64,000 bases of DNA from Allorhizobium undicola ORS 992 = ATCC 700741 (GCF_000621665.1 NZ_JHXQ01000016.1:1-64000), one strand, 5' to 3'; counted from the stretch's first letter, positions 7,837 through 17,714 are shown. The notes: a model not told the origin generated them from the letters alone. Numbers and translations: made by a program.

Positions 7837-9912
7837 TCACCGCCCCTCGCGCCACCACATGGCGGAAACGGCGAAGAGCAGAATGGCAAGCCCGCCGAAG
7901 CCCGCAAACAGCGGCAGGGTTTCAATGCCTTTCAGCACGCTTTCATTGGTCAGGCGAATGGTCAGGCGCTCATTGTCGGTGCTGCGCACCTCGCCGCGCA
8001 CCGGCAGAATGTCGGGCAGGCGAAGGCTGCCGCTGCCATTGTCCAGCCGGGCGATCATGCCATGGGTGGCATCGGCCACCGGCTTCATCCTGTCCGCTGT
8101 CGAAATCATGCCCTTGAATTCCGGCGCATTGATCGTGCCGATATGGACGAGGGTGGAAAATTCGCCATTGGCGATGGTGAAAAGGCCGGTTTCGCTCATC
8201 TGCCGTTCCGCGGTAAAGCGGCCCGGCGCGCTCTGCGTCAGTGCAATTTCTTCACGCTTTCCGGAAGGGGAGGTCACGGTGGCGGGTCCGGGATTGTCGC
8301 CGATCGTCTGGCGGGTGATGATGAGGTTGCGGCCGGAGGCGCGCGCCGTCAGCGCTTCTTCCTCCAGTTCCGGCTCCTTCATCAGCCAATGGGCAATGCG
8401 GCGGTAAAGCGCCACATGCGGACCGCCGCCCTCGAAGCCGCGCGCCCACAGCCAGCCCTGATCGGACAACAGCATGGCGACGCGGCCCTTTTCCACCCGG
8501 TTCAGGATGAGAAGCGGATGGCCATCGGCGGCATTCATCACCGTTTCGCCCTGCGGCTGTTCCACATCGACGCTGCGGAACCAGCGGCCCCAATGCGGCG
8601 GCTCGCTGCCGGAGCCGTCGAGGTCGCGGGTCACGGGGTGTTTTTTGCCGATTTCCGACAGGCGCGGATAAAAGGCGCCTTCCAGCATATTGCCGGTGGG
8701 GGCGGCGGGCAGCACCTGTTCCAGCGGCGTCAGCGCAATCGAATCCTCGCCCGCATGTTCGGGACCGGCGGCAATCAGCAGTGCGCCGCCGTTTTTCACA
8801 TATTCGGAGATGTAATCGTAATAGAGAATGGGCAGTACGCCGCGATGCTGGTAGCGGTCGAAAATGATCAGGTCGAAATCATTGATCTTTTCCACGAAGA
8901 GTTCGCGGGTGGGAAAGGCAATCAGCGACAATTCGTTGATCGGCGTGCCATCCTGCTTTTCCGGCGGGCGCAGAATGGTGAAATGCACGAGATCCACCGA
9001 GGCATCGGATTTCAGCAGATTGCGCCAGGCGCGTTCCCCGGCATGGGGTTCGCCCGATACCAGCAGCACGCGCAGGTTCTGGCGAATGCCGTCGATCTGG
9101 TGAATGGCCTTGTTGTTGATCGCGGTGATCTCGCCGGGCAGGGCAGAGACGGCAAATTCGAGAATATTGTTGCCACCACGCGGCACGGTGAAGCTGTAAG
9201 CCACATCGCGTCCCGGCACGGCCTGAATCGTGCCGTCATCCTCGCCGTTGATGCGCACCTGAATGGTGGCGGGCTGGGTGGAGGTGGCGACGCCTTCGTC
9301 AATCACCCTCAACGTCACCTGCTGGTCCTGCCCGACAATGCCGAAGCGCGGCCCGCGCACCACCTCGATGCGGCGGTCCACTTCGCCCGCCTTGCCGGTC
9401 AGCAGCGTATGGACGGGGGCATTGAAGCCCAGCGTGTTCACATTGCCCGGCACATCATGCACCTGACCGTCGGTGATGAAGATCGCCCCGCCGATGCGGG
9501 CGGGCGGCACATCGGAAATAGCCGAAGACAGCGCCTCGAACAGGCGGGTCGAAGGCGTGTCGCTGTCTTCCGGCGTCTTCGCCTCGACGATGCGCGGTTC
9601 GATGCCGGGAAATCTGGAGAGCCGGTCGCGGATGCCAGCCAGCGCCGCATCGGTTGTCGCGGTGCGGCCCGCCACGTCCTGCTGGCTCTGGCTGCGGTCC
9701 ACTACCACCGGAACGATGGTGGAAAGCGCATCGCGATCTTCCATCTGAAACTGCGGATTGGCGAGTGCCGCAATCAGCGCCGCAAAGGCGGCAAGCCGAA
9801 TGGCCGCGCCGCGCACGCCGCGCGACAAGCCGATAAAGGCAATGGCCAGCGCCAGAACCGCCAAAATCGCCAGCGCCCACCAGGGCAGGAAAGGGGAAAA
9901 GGACAGGGTCAT
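7837..9912 (-). CDS. Large membrane protein with vWA/GATase-like ectodomain, last gene of MoxR operon
   Basis: 691 residues: two N-terminal membrane segments (about 11-30 and 35-52), a vWA-like beginning (IVPVVVDRSQSQ, with IFITDGQVHD further on), a central GATase1-like part (DLIIFDRYQHRG ... NGGALLIAAGPEHAGEDS), and a C-terminal membrane segment (LPLFAGFGGLAILLFAVSAMW). The first Met overlaps the stop of the upstream gene (ATGA at 9909-9912), so translation is coupled. It is probably a cell-envelope component working with the MoxR ATPase; the molecular role is not known. Confidence 0.8.
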   Translation of the reverse strand: MTLSFSPFLPWWALAILAVLALAIAFIGLSRGVRGAAIRLAAFAALIAALANPQFQMEDRDALSTIVPVVVDRSQSQQDVAGRTATTDAALAGIRDRLSRFPGIEPRIVEAKTPEDSDTPSTRLFEALSSAISDVPPARIGGAIFITDGQVHDVPGNVNTLGFNAPVHTLLTGKAGEVDRRIEVVRGPRFGIVGQDQQVTLRVIDEGVATSTQPATIQVRINGEDDGTIQAVPGRDVAYSFTVPRGGNNILEFAVSALPGEITAINNKAIHQIDGIRQNLRVLLVSGEPHAGERAWRNLLKSDASVDLVHFTILRPPEKQDGTPINELSLIAFPTRELFVEKINDFDLIIFDRYQHRGVLPILYYDYISEYVKNGGALLIAAGPEHAGEDSIALTPLEQVLPAAPTGNMLEGAFYPRLSEIGKKHPVTRDLDGSGSEPPHWGRWFRSVDVEQPQGETVMNAADGHPLLILNRVEKGRVAMLLSDQGWLWARGFEGGGPHVALYRRIAHWLMKEPELEEEALTARASGRNLIITRQTIGDNPGPATVTSPSGKREEIALTQSAPGRFTAERQMSETGLFTIANGEFSTLVHIGTINAPEFKGMISTADRMKPVADATHGMIARLDNGSGSLRLPDILPVRGEVRSTDNERLTIRLTNESVLKGIETLPLFAGFGGLAILLFAVSAMWWREGR

Positions 9913-12713
9913 TGGCCAAGCCTTTCCAGGAGCGCAGGCACATGCACCTGATCGGCCTTGTAGTTGCCGGTCAGCATATACATCATGATATTGACCCCGG
10001 CGCGGTAGGACATTTCCCGCTGGGTTTCATCCGGCGGCACGGTGGGCATTACCGGCAGGCCATTGCCATCCACCGCCCAGGCGGCCAGAAGATCGTTGCC
10101 GGTAATCATGATCGGCGTCACACCATCGCCTGAGGAGGAAACACCGCTCTTGCTGTTGCGCGCTTCCTGCCGCGCCTCGACCCACAGCGGACTGCCGCTA
10201 TAGCGGCCCGGAAAGCTGCTGAGCAGATAGAAGGAGCGCGTCAGCACATGGTCCTTCGGCACCGGCTCCAGCGGCGGAATGTCGATATTGGCAAGGATTT
10301 GCCGCAGCCGCTCGCCATTGGCGCTCGCTCCGCCGCCGCCGCCAAAGCCCTGCAACTGGTCGCGCGTGTCGAACAACACTGTGCCGCCCGCACGCATATA
10401 GGCATCGATGCGGCTGATGGCGGCGGCACCCGGCATGGGGGCGCTCGCCGAAATCGGCCAGAAAATGATCGGATAAAGCGATAGCTCATCGCGGGAAATA
10501 TCCACGCCCACAGGCGCGCCGGGCTCCAGCGTGGTGCGGAAGGTCAGAAATTCCGTCAGCCCTTGCAGGCCGCGCTCCGACAATTGATCGACATCGGCTT
10601 CCCCCGTCTTCACATAGGCAAGATGGGTGGTGTCGAGCCGGGAGAGAAGCTGGTCGTCACCGGGTCTGGCGTCATTGGCGCGGGCGTTGTCGGCGGGAGC
10701 GGCAAGCACCAGGCCAAGGCCGATCATGGCTGCCGTTGCGCCCCGCCTGCCGAGGCGGGCAAAGGCGCCACCCATGAAAAGCACGATCAGGCTGTCCAGT
10801 AACAGCAGCAACAGCGCAACGGTCAGAAGCGGCGGCTTCATCTCTACGGCAGTCTGGCCGGAAAGCGCCTCGCGCAGCAGGGGAACGCTGCCGCCATCGG
10901 TGGAAAGCGGTTTCAGTTCGGCATTGCGCGGCAAGAGGTTCAGGGCGGAATAGCCATCCTCGGAGCCATAAAGACCGGGGGGATTGTCGAAGCTTGCGGC
11001 CTGTGGCCGGCGGGGGCCAAGCTCCATGGGGCGAGCCATGGCGGTTTGCGCCGTCAAGGCGCCCTCTGCCGTCAAAAGCCGATAGGGCGGCAGGCTCGGC
11101 GCACTGACACCATTATTTTGCGCCACCGCGCCACCGGCATTGGCAAGCTGCACCACCCGGCGCAGCATTTCCACGAAATCACCGGTGATCGGCAGGTTCG
11201 ACCATGTGGCCTCGGCGCTGACATGAAACAACACGATGCGCCCCGCGCCGGTGGTCTTTTCCGTCACCAGCGGCGTGCCATCGGCAAGGCTTGCCCAGGT
11301 GCGTTCGGCAAGGTCCGGCGTCGGTTCGGCCAAAACCTGCCGCTTGACCAGCACGTCCTTCGGCGCGGAAAGCCCGGCAAACGGGCCATTGGCCGGAAAA
11401 TCCGCCAGCGGCTGCGGCTCGGCCCAGGAAAGCGCGCCGCCCAGTTCCCGTTCGCCCTGCCGCAGCGTCACCGGCACCAGCGGATCGCCTGCGGGGGCCG
11501 CCGCAAGGCGGGGGCCTGCGAAACGGATCAACATGCCGCCCTTGTTCAGCCATTGCTGCATGGGTTCATACATATCCTGCGGCAGGCGGCCAATATCGGC
11601 CATGATGATGGCCGAGGGGTTTTGCTGCAAAAGCTCCGGCAGGGAAATGGCCAGATCCTTCTCCTGCGGCTTGATGATGTCCGCATAGGGCTGCAATGCC
11701 CGCTCGATATAATAGAGCGGGGAAAGCAGCGGCTGGAATTCATTGCTGGCATCGCCGCTCAGCAGCGCCACGCGGCGGCGGCGGAAACCGTCATCCAGCA
11801 GATGCACGGTGCCCGCATTGGCAAGGCCGGGAATGCGGAGCCGGGCAAAATCATTGCGCAGTTCGAAGGGGGCGGCAATCTCCGCCGTCGCCGTTGTCGC
11901 TTCGGGCGCAAAGCTTGCCACGCCGGAGGCAAGCGGCCGTCCCTGCTGGTCCTGCGCGTCCACCGTTATCTGCTGCGGTATGCCTGCCGCAAGGCGGGAG
12001 ACCTTGACGCTCAGGCTGTCGGCCTTGTTTTCGGCGCCGGTCAGCGCCAGCATCCTGCTGCCATCCTCGGCAATCAGCCGTATATCCTGCGGTGAAAGCT
12101 CCGAAAAATGCACCATCACCCGTTCATCCTCGCCGGAGGCGATGCCGTCGCTGATGAAAGCGATGGTGCCCGGCCTCGTTCCGGCAAAGGCGGCCTGAAG
12201 CGCGGTGAGGGCGCGCTCCCGATCCGGCGTCAGCGGGCGGGGATTGGCAGCCTCCAGCTTTTCGCGGGCGCTGGCGGGCGTTCCCGGCACGGCATCCTGC
12301 TGCTGCTCGGCGGTGAAGGCGAGCGAGACGGCGACGTTCTGCTTTTCGGCCTCGTCGATCAGCGTTTCGGCCATGGCCTTGCGGTTTGGCCAGTCGTTTG
12401 CGCTGGCCCAGCCATTGTCGATAACGAGTGCCAGCGGCCCGCCCGTCGCGATCGTGGTGCTGCGCGGATTGAGAACCGGTTCGGCCAGCGCCAGGATCAC
12501 CAATGTCGCCATCAGCATCCGCAACAATGTCAGCCACCAGGGGCTTTTGGCGGGCGTTTCTTCCCGTTTGATCACGCGCGCCAGAATTTTCAGCGGCGGA
12601 AAAACCTCCTGCTGCGGGCGCGGCGGGGTGAGTTTCAGCAGCCACCAGATGGCCGGGAGCAGAACGAGCGCACCGAGAAGGGCCGGGCTGGCAAAGGCGA
12701 AGGCTCCCATCAC
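9909..12713 (-). CDS. BatA-like N-terminal/DUF4159 membrane protein
   Basis: 934 residues. The N-terminus (FASPALLGALVLLPAIWWLL) is the double-membrane-segment BatA/aerotolerance domain. It is followed by a cytosolic PRPQQEVFPPLKIL stretch, a second membrane helix, and a vWA-like core (ALVIDNGWAS, IAFISDGIASGED). A mid-protein membrane region (LLTVALLLLLLDSLIVLFMGG) precedes the DUF4159 domain (LAYVKTGEADVD ... IDAYMRAGGTVLFDTRDQ). Start and stop both form 4-base ATGA overlaps with neighbours. It fits the MoxR/vWA operons known in alphaproteobacteria. Confidence 0.85.
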   Translation of the reverse strand: MMGAFAFASPALLGALVLLPAIWWLLKLTPPRPQQEVFPPLKILARVIKREETPAKSPWWLTLLRMLMATLVILALAEPVLNPRSTTIATGGPLALVIDNGWASANDWPNRKAMAETLIDEAEKQNVAVSLAFTAEQQQDAVPGTPASAREKLEAANPRPLTPDRERALTALQAAFAGTRPGTIAFISDGIASGEDERVMVHFSELSPQDIRLIAEDGSRMLALTGAENKADSLSVKVSRLAAGIPQQITVDAQDQQGRPLASGVASFAPEATTATAEIAAPFELRNDFARLRIPGLANAGTVHLLDDGFRRRRVALLSGDASNEFQPLLSPLYYIERALQPYADIIKPQEKDLAISLPELLQQNPSAIIMADIGRLPQDMYEPMQQWLNKGGMLIRFAGPRLAAAPAGDPLVPVTLRQGERELGGALSWAEPQPLADFPANGPFAGLSAPKDVLVKRQVLAEPTPDLAERTWASLADGTPLVTEKTTGAGRIVLFHVSAEATWSNLPITGDFVEMLRRVVQLANAGGAVAQNNGVSAPSLPPYRLLTAEGALTAQTAMARPMELGPRRPQAASFDNPPGLYGSEDGYSALNLLPRNAELKPLSTDGGSVPLLREALSGQTAVEMKPPLLTVALLLLLLDSLIVLFMGGAFARLGRRGATAAMIGLGLVLAAPADNARANDARPGDDQLLSRLDTTHLAYVKTGEADVDQLSERGLQGLTEFLTFRTTLEPGAPVGVDISRDELSLYPIIFWPISASAPMPGAAAISRIDAYMRAGGTVLFDTRDQLQGFGGGGGASANGERLRQILANIDIPPLEPVPKDHVLTRSFYLLSSFPGRYSGSPLWVEARQEARNSKSGVSSSGDGVTPIMITGNDLLAAWAVDGNGLPVMPTVPPDETQREMSYRAGVNIMMYMLTGNYKADQVHVPALLERLGQ

Positions 12714-13645
12714 GCCCCTCCGCGATGGGCGCGCTGCGGTGCGCCGGAAAGATGCATATGGACTTTTACCAGCGCTTCGGAAGCCAGCCTGTCGGTGAGA
12801 TGGTGGGTAAAGCTCCAGCCAAGCCGCCGCAGACTGTCGCTCAGCGCCTCGCGCCTTGCAAAATAGGCCTTGCGATAGGCGTCTCGCACCGTTTCGGCGC
12901 GGCCTGAGGTCAGCTTTTCGCCGGATTCGGGATCGGTGAATTCGGTGCGGCCCACATAGGGAAAATCCTCTTCCGCCGGATCGGCCACTTCAATGACATG
13001 GCCGCGCAGGCCGCGCCGCGCCAAAGGCGAAAGCCGCTGCATGATCGCATCGGCATCGTCGAGAAAATCGCCGATCAGCACGAGGTCGCTGGCATTGCGG
13101 ATCATGCGCGTATCCGGCAGGCCGCTTGTCTCGGGCGCATGAATGAGCGCGGTGGCCAGCCGCTCGGCGGCATTGCGGGCGGAAACCGGCTCCATGATGC
13201 CGGGGCAGCCGATGCGCTCGCCGGACCGCGCCAGAATATCCGCCAGCGCCAGCATCAGCACCAGGGCGCGGCTTTCCTTGGAAACGTTGCCGAGTTTGGA
13301 TTTGAACATCATGGATGGGGAAAGATCGGCAAAGAGCCAGACGGTATGGGCCGCCTCCCATTCCCGGTCGCGGATATAGAGATGATCGTCGCGGGCCGAG
13401 CGGCGCCAGTCGATGCGGGAAAAGCTTTCGCCTTCGGCATAGGGGCGGAACTGCCAGAAATTTTCGCCGATGCCACGCTTGCGCCTGCCATGCCAGCCGG
13501 CAATGACGGTATTGGCAATGCGGCGTGCCTCCACCATGCAATCGGGAACGAGGGCGGCGCGCTGGCGTGCGCGCGCCAGCACGTCGCCTGTCGGCGTCCG
13601 CTCAACGATCTGTCCCAGTGCCGCCACGCTGAAGCCTTTCCTCAC
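12710..13645 (-). CDS. DUF58-domain protein
   Basis: 311 residues with the DUF58 core: FRPYAEGESFSRIDWRRSAR, then HLYIRDREWE, then TVWLFADLSPSM, which resembles a vWA MIDAS-like segment. DUF58 proteins regularly accompany MoxR ATPases. The start is a GTG (13645) overlapping the moxR stop as GTGA, consistent with coupled translation; no better ATG is available. No membrane segment is visible, so it is likely cytoplasmic and peripheral. Confidence 0.88.
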   Translation of the reverse strand: MRKGFSVAALGQIVERTPTGDVLARARQRAALVPDCMVEARRIANTVIAGWHGRRKRGIGENFWQFRPYAEGESFSRIDWRRSARDDHLYIRDREWEAAHTVWLFADLSPSMMFKSKLGNVSKESRALVLMLALADILARSGERIGCPGIMEPVSARNAAERLATALIHAPETSGLPDTRMIRNASDLVLIGDFLDDADAIMQRLSPLARRGLRGHVIEVADPAEEDFPYVGRTEFTDPESGEKLTSGRAETVRDAYRKAYFARREALSDSLRRLGWSFTHHLTDRLASEALVKVHMHLSGAPQRAHRGGA

Positions 13646-14655
13646 GCCTTTGCCTGCCGCACCAGCGCGGCAATCACGTCACGCACGCTCATGCCTTCGG
13701 CGCGGGCGGCAAAGGTCAGCGCCATGCGGTGTTCCAGCACGGGTTCGGCGAGCGCGTGGACGTCATCGATGGAAGGCGCAAGGCGGCCCTGGTAAAGGGC
13801 GCGCGCCCGCACCGTCAGCATGAGCGCCTGACCGGCGCGCGGGCCGGGGCCCCAGGCCACATGCTTGTCGGTCTCGGAATTGCCCTGGCCCGGACGGGCC
13901 GCGCGCACCAGCGCCAGAATGGCGTCCACCACCTTTTCGGAAACCGGCATCTGGCGAATGAGCCGCTGGATGCCGATCAGCCGTCCGGCATCCAGCACCG
14001 CATCGGCGCTGGCATCGGAAAGGCCGGTGGTTTCGAGAAGGATCTGCCGTTCGGCGGCAAGGTCGGGATAGTCCACATCCACTTGCAGCAGAAAACGGTC
14101 GAGCTGGGCTTCCGGCAGCGGATAGGTGCCTTCCTGTTCCAGCGGGTTCTGCGTGGCCAGAACATGAAAGGGCTGCGGCATGTCATAGCGCTGGCCAGCG
14201 ACCGTGATGTGATATTCCTGCATGGCCTGTAACAGCGCCGATTGCGTGCGCGGGCTGGCGCGGTTGATCTCGTCGGCCATCAGCAATTGGCCGAAGACCG
14301 GACCCTTGACGAAGCGGAAGGAACGGCGGCCATGCTCGTCCTGATCCATGACTTCGGTGCCGAGAATATCGGAGGGCATGAGGTCCGGGGTGAACTGGAT
14401 GCGGTTGGCATCGAGCCCCAGTGCCGATCCCAGCGTTGTCACCAGCTTGGTCTTGGCCAGACCCGGCACGCCGACGAGCAGGGCATGGCCACCGGATAAA
14501 ATCGCCAGAAGCGTGGTTTCCACCACTTTTTCCTGGCCGAAAATGACCTTGGACACCTGGGTTCGAATGGTGGCAATGTCGGCAAGCGCCTGTTCGGCGG
14601 CGGCGATCATGGCCTTTTCGTCCAGTCCGGTGTCCGGGGTATTCATCATGCCCAT
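13642..14655 (-). CDS. MoxR-family AAA+ ATPase
   Basis: 337 residues with Walker A GVPGLAKTK, Walker B LLMADEINRASPRTQSALL, sensor 1 ATQNPLEQEGTYPLPEAQLDRF split across the domain, and the AAA_lid region near the end. MoxR proteins act as chaperone-like ATPases that activate metal- or vWA-containing partners. The ATG at 14655 has AGGAGA at ideal spacing; the longer frame upstream is not needed. First gene of the four-gene operon, divergent from DUF1285. Confidence 0.92.
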   Translation of the reverse strand: MGMMNTPDTGLDEKAMIAAAEQALADIATIRTQVSKVIFGQEKVVETTLLAILSGGHALLVGVPGLAKTKLVTTLGSALGLDANRIQFTPDLMPSDILGTEVMDQDEHGRRSFRFVKGPVFGQLLMADEINRASPRTQSALLQAMQEYHITVAGQRYDMPQPFHVLATQNPLEQEGTYPLPEAQLDRFLLQVDVDYPDLAAERQILLETTGLSDASADAVLDAGRLIGIQRLIRQMPVSEKVVDAILALVRAARPGQGNSETDKHVAWGPGPRAGQALMLTVRARALYQGRLAPSIDDVHALAEPVLEHRMALTFAARAEGMSVRDVIAALVRQAKA

Positions 14656-14819
14656 CAAGGTCTCCTCGGCCAATCTGTGCCTAATCCAGCGCATCGAATC
14701 GTGATGTCCGGAGACGACATTATCCTTCATTGTAACTTATTGCGCTGCTTATGGCTGACAAGCGCGTTTCAAATGACTATCTCGTGACGGTAAGGTTAAA
14801 GGTGAAGCGGGTCACAATC

Positions 14820-15443
14820 ATGGCAGGCGACAAGGATGAACGGGCGGTGGAGACCGGCGATCTGGCCGCGCTGATTGCCCGCGCCGCCGACCAGAAGGCG
14901 GGCGGCAAGGACGGTCTGCCGCCGGTGGAGCGCTGGAATCCGCCCTTTTGCGGTGAGATCGACATGGAAATCAAACGCGATGGGCGGTGGTTCTATCAAG
15001 GCTCGCCCATTGGCCGCCAGCCGCTGGTGCGGCTGTTTTCCACGGTGCTGCGCCGGGATGAGGATGGCGAAACCTATCTGGTGACACCTGTGGAAAAACT
15101 GCGCATCCGCGTGGAGGACGCCCATTTTCTGGCGGTGGAAATGACGGTAAGCGCAAGGCAAGGCGAGCCGGTGCTGACATTCCGCACCAATGTGGGCGAT
15201 GTGGTGGAGGCGGGGCGGGACCATGCCTTACGCTTTGTGGTGAGCGCCGGCGATCAGGCGGTAAAGCCTTATCTTGCCGTGCGCGGCGGGCTGGTGGCGC
15301 TTCTGTCGCGGGCTGTGGCCCATGAATTGCTGGAGCAGGGGGAGATCATGACGGTGGAGGGGGCGGATATGTTCGTGATCCGCTCGGCGGGCGCGGTTTT
15401 CCCGGTGATGGCTGCTGATGAACTGGAGCGTCTCAGCCAATGA
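14820..15443 (+). CDS. DUF1285 protein
   Basis: 207 residues matching the DUF1285 pattern: PPVERWNPPFCGEIDMEI, RDGRWFYQGSPIGR, LVRLFSTVLRRDEDG, YLVTPVEKLRI. The function of the family is not established. The start at 14820 (MAGDKDE) gives the usual N-terminus; an upstream in-frame ATG at 14751 also exists. The stop overlaps the start of the next gene (ATGA, 15440-15443), making it the first gene of a DUF1285 / NUDIX / cca operon common in Rhizobiales. Confidence 0.82.
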   Translation: MAGDKDERAVETGDLAALIARAADQKAGGKDGLPPVERWNPPFCGEIDMEIKRDGRWFYQGSPIGRQPLVRLFSTVLRRDEDGETYLVTPVEKLRIRVEDAHFLAVEMTVSARQGEPVLTFRTNVGDVVEAGRDHALRFVVSAGDQAVKPYLAVRGGLVALLSRAVAHELLEQGEIMTVEGADMFVIRSAGAVFPVMAADELERLSQ

Positions 15444-16081
15444 CCAGCCTTGCCCTGCCGCATTTCACTGCTGAGGAATTTCGCCGCCGCGCCGCCCACC
15501 AGAAGGGCGGCCCGCTCACCGAGGCATGGCGGGAGCATGGTGATCATCTGCTGAATACCGACATGTTGTTGCAGCTCGAAACCATGCGGCTACGCGATGC
15601 CGCCGTGCTGGTGCCGGTGGTGGATGACGGGGCGGATGCGCGTATCATCCTCACCCAGCGCACCATGACGTTGCGCAAGCATTCCGGCCAGATCGCCTTT
15701 CCCGGCGGCGGCATAGACGAGGAAGATGCCAGCGCCGAGGATGCGGCCCTGCGCGAGGCGGAAGAAGAGATCGGCCTTGAGCGCCGTTTCGTCGAGCCGG
15801 TAGGCCGCCTGCCGCAATATCTGGCGGGAACCGGCTTTCGCATCACGCCCATTCTGTCCGTGGTGCAGCCTGGCTTTACGCTGAGGCCCAACCCGGACGA
15901 GGTGGCGGATGTGTTCGAGGTGCCGCTTTCCTTCCTGATGGACCCAAAAAACCACCGGCAGGAATCCAAGGTGTGGAATGGCGTCGTCCGCCATTTCTAT
16001 GTCATGCCCTATCGGGAGCGCACCATATGGGGCGTGACGGCGGGCATTTTGCGTACATTATATGAAAGGCTTTATGCATGA
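15440..16081 (+). CDS. CoA pyrophosphatase-type NUDIX hydrolase
   Basis: 213 residues. It has the UPF0035 signature typical of CoA diphosphatases, ILTQRTMTLRKHSGQIAFPG, directly followed by a NUDIX box ending AALREAEEEIGLE. This predicts cleavage of CoA to phosphopantetheine and ADP-3'-phosphate, as for NudL/YeaB, though it is untested here. Start and stop are both 4-base overlaps with the flanking genes (15440-15443 and 16078-16081). Confidence 0.88.
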   Translation: MTSLALPHFTAEEFRRRAAHQKGGPLTEAWREHGDHLLNTDMLLQLETMRLRDAAVLVPVVDDGADARIILTQRTMTLRKHSGQIAFPGGGIDEEDASAEDAALREAEEEIGLERRFVEPVGRLPQYLAGTGFRITPILSVVQPGFTLRPNPDEVADVFEVPLSFLMDPKNHRQESKVWNGVVRHFYVMPYRERTIWGVTAGILRTLYERLYA

Positions 16082-17343
16082 TCTCCGTTGCCGATCAGCC
16101 GTGGTTTACCGATGCCGCCTTGCAGAAGGTGCTGGCGCTTTTGAACAGCGACGGTGGCGAGGGGCGCGTGGTGGGCGGCGCGGTGCGCAACAGCCTGCTG
16201 GGCGAGCCGGTGAGCGATGTGGATATTGCCACCACGCTGACGCCGGATGTGGTGACGGCGCGCGCCATGGCCGCTGGCATCAAGGCGGTTCCGACCGGCA
16301 TCGATCATGGCACGGTAACGCTGGTGGTGGAGGGCAGACCCTTCGAGGTGACAACGCTGCGCCGCGATGTGACGACCAATGGCCGCCATGCGCAAGTTGC
16401 TTTCGGCACGGACTGGCAGGCCGATGCCGAGCGGCGGGATTTCACCATCAATGCGCTTTACGCCGATGCGCAAGGCCAAGTGATCGATCTTGCCGGCGGG
16501 CTTGCCGATATTGAGAGCGGCACGCTGCGCTTTATCGGCGAGGCGCGTCAGCGCATTGCCGAAGATCATCTGCGCATTCTGCGCTTTTTCCGCTTTTTTG
16601 CCTGGTACGGGCGCGGCAGGCCGGATGCGGAGGGCTTGCGGGCCTGTGCCGCGGCGAAGGGCGATCTTGCCAGATTATCGGCGGAACGTGTGTGGTCGGA
16701 AATGAAGAAGCTTCTGACGGCACCCGATCCGGGCCGGGCACTGTTGTGGATGCGGCAGGTGGGGGTACTGACGGCTATCCTGCCGGAAACCGAGAAATGG
16801 GGCATAGACGCCATTCCCGGCCTGATTGCCACAGAAGAGGCGCTTGGCTGGAAGCCCGATCCGCTGCTGCGGCTTGCTGCCATCGTGCCGGACGATGCCG
16901 CACGGCTGAAGGCCATGGGCGAGCGGCTGAAACTGTCGCGGGCTGAAAGCGATGCGCTGAAGCAATTTGCCGAAGCGCCCCGGCCTGCCGAAGACCTTTC
17001 GGACATGGCGCTGGACCGCCTGTTATATACCCAAGGGGTGGAGGGTGTCGTGGCCCGGTTGAAGCTTGCGCTTGCCTCTGCCCGTGCCAGAGCGCAAGGC
17101 GATGTGAAAGCCATGCAGGCCGCAGGCGGTTACACGCGGCTGCTGGCAAGGGCGCAAGGGTTTGAGCGGCCCGCCTTTCCCCTGACGGGCGGGGATGTGA
17201 TTTCGCTGGGCATTGCGCCCGGCCCTCAGGTGGGCAAGCTGCTTGCGGAACTGGAAGGGGAATGGCTAAAGGCCAATTTTGCCCTCAGCCGCGAAACGCT
17301 TCTGGCGCGGCTGAAGGAGAGATTACAGCGACGTGCGTTTTAA
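16078..17343 (+). CDS. cca: CCA tRNA nucleotidyltransferase
   Basis: Adds or repairs the 3' CCA end of tRNAs. The nucleotidyltransferase head is clear: VVGGAVRNSLLGEPVSDVDIATT with the DxD metal ligands, then RDVTTNGRHAQVAFGTDW and RRDFTINALYAD, and the RNA-binding segment RFIGEARQRIAEDHLRILRF. At 421 residues it has the alphaproteobacterial length. The final residues (QRRAF) and the TAA stop are encoded inside a copy of repeat R1, so the natural C-terminus has been set by that repeat. Confidence 0.93.
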   Translation: MISVADQPWFTDAALQKVLALLNSDGGEGRVVGGAVRNSLLGEPVSDVDIATTLTPDVVTARAMAAGIKAVPTGIDHGTVTLVVEGRPFEVTTLRRDVTTNGRHAQVAFGTDWQADAERRDFTINALYADAQGQVIDLAGGLADIESGTLRFIGEARQRIAEDHLRILRFFRFFAWYGRGRPDAEGLRACAAAKGDLARLSAERVWSEMKKLLTAPDPGRALLWMRQVGVLTAILPETEKWGIDAIPGLIATEEALGWKPDPLLRLAAIVPDDAARLKAMGERLKLSRAESDALKQFAEAPRPAEDLSDMALDRLLYTQGVEGVVARLKLALASARARAQGDVKAMQAAGGYTRLLARAQGFERPAFPLTGGDVISLGIAPGPQVGKLLAELEGEWLKANFALSRETLLARLKERLQRRAF

Positions 17344-17426
17344 CAAACGCACGTCGCTGTAACACTTTAAATCTGCTGCATAATTTTCACCTTAAATCGA
17401 TTCCGATTTAAGGAATTATGCAGTAG
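17325..17426 (+). repeat. Palindromic repeat, family R1
   Basis: Full copy: ACAGCGACGTGCGTTTTAAC ... GTCGCTGT, then CTGCTGCATAATTTTCACC ... GGAATTATGCAGTAG. The usual TTTTATCAAACGC is TTTTAACAAACGC here, and this TAA is the cca stop codon. Confidence 0.85.
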
Positions 17427-17491
17427 AATAGGCAAGCTCCGGCAAGGGTGCCGCAGCGGCTTTGCTGTCAAATATGCGATGCTCTCAAAGG

Positions 17492-17683
17492 TCAGGCGGC
17501 CCGCTCATCGCGGGTTTCGCTGATTCGAGCCTTGATATTGTCCACCATGTTTTCGCGAATAACGGTTTCGCCATGGGCGGTGCGCATATGTTCGACGGCA
17601 CGGCGCACGACTTCCGCTTCCTCGTTGGCGCGGGTGTGCCACTCGCAGCCGGGCACCAGCGAACCACATTCAAACTGTTTCAT
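17492..17683 (-). CDS. DUF1059 small protein
   Basis: 63 residues beginning MKQFECGSLVPGCEWHTRA with further conserved-type residues (VVRRAVEHMRTAHGE), the pattern of the DUF1059 family, whose two Cys and His residues suggest metal binding. The function is not known. The start is fixed by a strong GAGGAGG site 6-7 bases upstream of ATG 17683. It is the second of two small genes in the same direction; two strong hairpins lie between them. Confidence 0.85.
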   Translation of the reverse strand: MKQFECGSLVPGCEWHTRANEEAEVVRRAVEHMRTAHGETVIRENMVDNIKARISETRDERAA

Positions 17684-17714
17684 CGTTTCCTCCTCGGGGA
17701 TCGTTGCCCGTTTC

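Noticed and set aside
8062-9951. Plus-strand 629-codon ORF
   Set aside because: Antisense to the 691-residue MoxR-operon protein; composition (His, Arg, Gly, Gln-rich) is that of a high-GC shadow frame.
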